NCBI GenBank assembly: GCA_030431185.1
Contig: JAUIJO010000054.1
Span: 1 to 14,399, forward strand
Length of the DNA: 14,399 bases
Reading direction: 5' to 3'
Source of the DNA: Gammaproteobacteria bacterium
GTDB taxonomy: Bacteria > Pseudomonadota > Gammaproteobacteria > Xanthomonadales > Xanthomonadaceae
Of this stretch, positions 14,168-14,399 are shown in pieces. Each line of letters starts with the position of its first letter. The stretch's first letter is position 1. The position numbers were made by a program, and so were the translations under genes. Below the pieces are notes generated by a model, which did no database searches, was not told the DNA's origin, and saw only the letters and a list, made by a program, of their open reading frames with translations.

Positions 14168-14399
14168 ATGGCAGTCAATCCCTCCCACGCGCCGGGCGTC
14201 CAGGCGGCCACCGATTCCGCACTCGCCGCCTCCGGGCGCCGGGTGTTCGACGTCGAGCGCGAAGCGCTTGCAGCGGTCGGCGCCCGCGTCGGCGCCGAGT
14301 TCGCCAGCGCCTGCAGGCTCGTGCTCGAGGCCACCGGGCGGGTGGTCTGCACCGGCATGGGCAAGTCCGGGCACGTGGCCCGCAAGATCGCGGCGACGC
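14168..14399 (+). CDS. kdsD: D-arabinose-5-phosphate isomerase KdsD, N-terminal part only
   Basis: The first 77 codons are visible before the right edge; no stop is reached. The family converts ribulose 5-phosphate to arabinose 5-phosphate, the first step to Kdo for lipopolysaccharide. After a variable N-terminus (MAVNPSHAPGVQA) comes a helix with VFDVEREALAAVGARVG (26-42) and the SIS-domain sugar-phosphate-binding loop VVCTGMGKSGHVARKIAAT (59-77), which is near-identical in pattern to known KdsD proteins (G.GKSGH..RK.AAT). The SIS remainder and CBS pair lie outside. The ATG at 14168 directly follows a TGA (14165-14167) that ends a 4-codon mini-frame. Divergent from ibaG-murA. A plain SIS-domain protein is the alternative. 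Confidence 0.88.
   Translation, partial: MAVNPSHAPGVQAATDSALAASGRRVFDVEREALAAVGARVGAEFASACRLVLEATGRVVCTGMGKSGHVARKIAAT

Noticed and set aside
1..14399. Mobile elements, CRISPR arrays, tRNA/rRNA genes, toxin-antitoxin or secretion loci
   Set aside because: No transposase or integrase-like protein, no regularly spaced repeats and no RNA-gene sequence was found on either strand; gene content and composition look uniformly chromosomal.

Overview
The window looks like the chromosome of a GC-rich gammaproteobacterium, most likely of the order Lysobacterales (Xanthomonadales; Lysobacter/Luteimonas/Xanthomonas-like). This is inferred from very high GC, the style of the encoded proteins and the gene neighbourhoods, not from a database search. 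Coding density is high: 15 protein genes, two of them cut by the window edges. I see no tRNA, rRNA, CRISPR array, insertion sequence, prophage or integron signature. The longest non-coding stretch is about 246 bp (8266-8511).

Left block, + strand (1-3380): the 3' end of a siroheme synthase/uroporphyrinogen-III methyltransferase gene (cysG) is followed by cysteine synthase (cysK), two steps that serve sulfur assimilation. Then come amgK and murU, the anomeric sugar kinase and MurNAc-1-phosphate uridylyltransferase of the peptidoglycan-recycling bypass that feeds UDP-MurNAc without de novo MurA/MurB.

Regulatory block, + strand (3452-5212): an ECF-type sigma factor, a small single-pass membrane protein (candidate anti-sigma factor) and a secreted PDZ-domain protein. 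The reading frames overlap (20 nt and 4 nt), so they look like one translationally coupled envelope-sensing unit. This is the least described part of the window.

Minus-strand operon (5229-8265, read right to left): an exported DUF2066 protein, an AI-2E/PerM-family permease and Hda, the DnaA-related regulator of replication initiation. They are joined by ATGA and GTGA overlaps. The operon is divergent from purM-purN (8512-10222), the AIR synthetase and GAR transformylase of purine synthesis. The shared 246-bp region contains a run of inverted repeats and two -10-like elements.

PurN is followed on the + strand by three consecutive, clearly homologous exported DUF3108 proteins (10227-12435), apparently in the same operon. 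They converge on a minus-strand pair: murA (UDP-GlcNAc enolpyruvyl transferase, fosfomycin-target cysteine present) and upstream of it a BolA/IbaG-family gene. Divergent from that pair, the first 77 codons of kdsD (arabinose-5-phosphate isomerase, Kdo/LPS synthesis) run off the right edge.

Overall this is largely housekeeping chromosome. Features deserving attention are the sigma/membrane/PDZ unit, the DUF3108 triplication, the structured purM upstream region, and the co-occurrence of the AmgK-MurU bypass with MurA.
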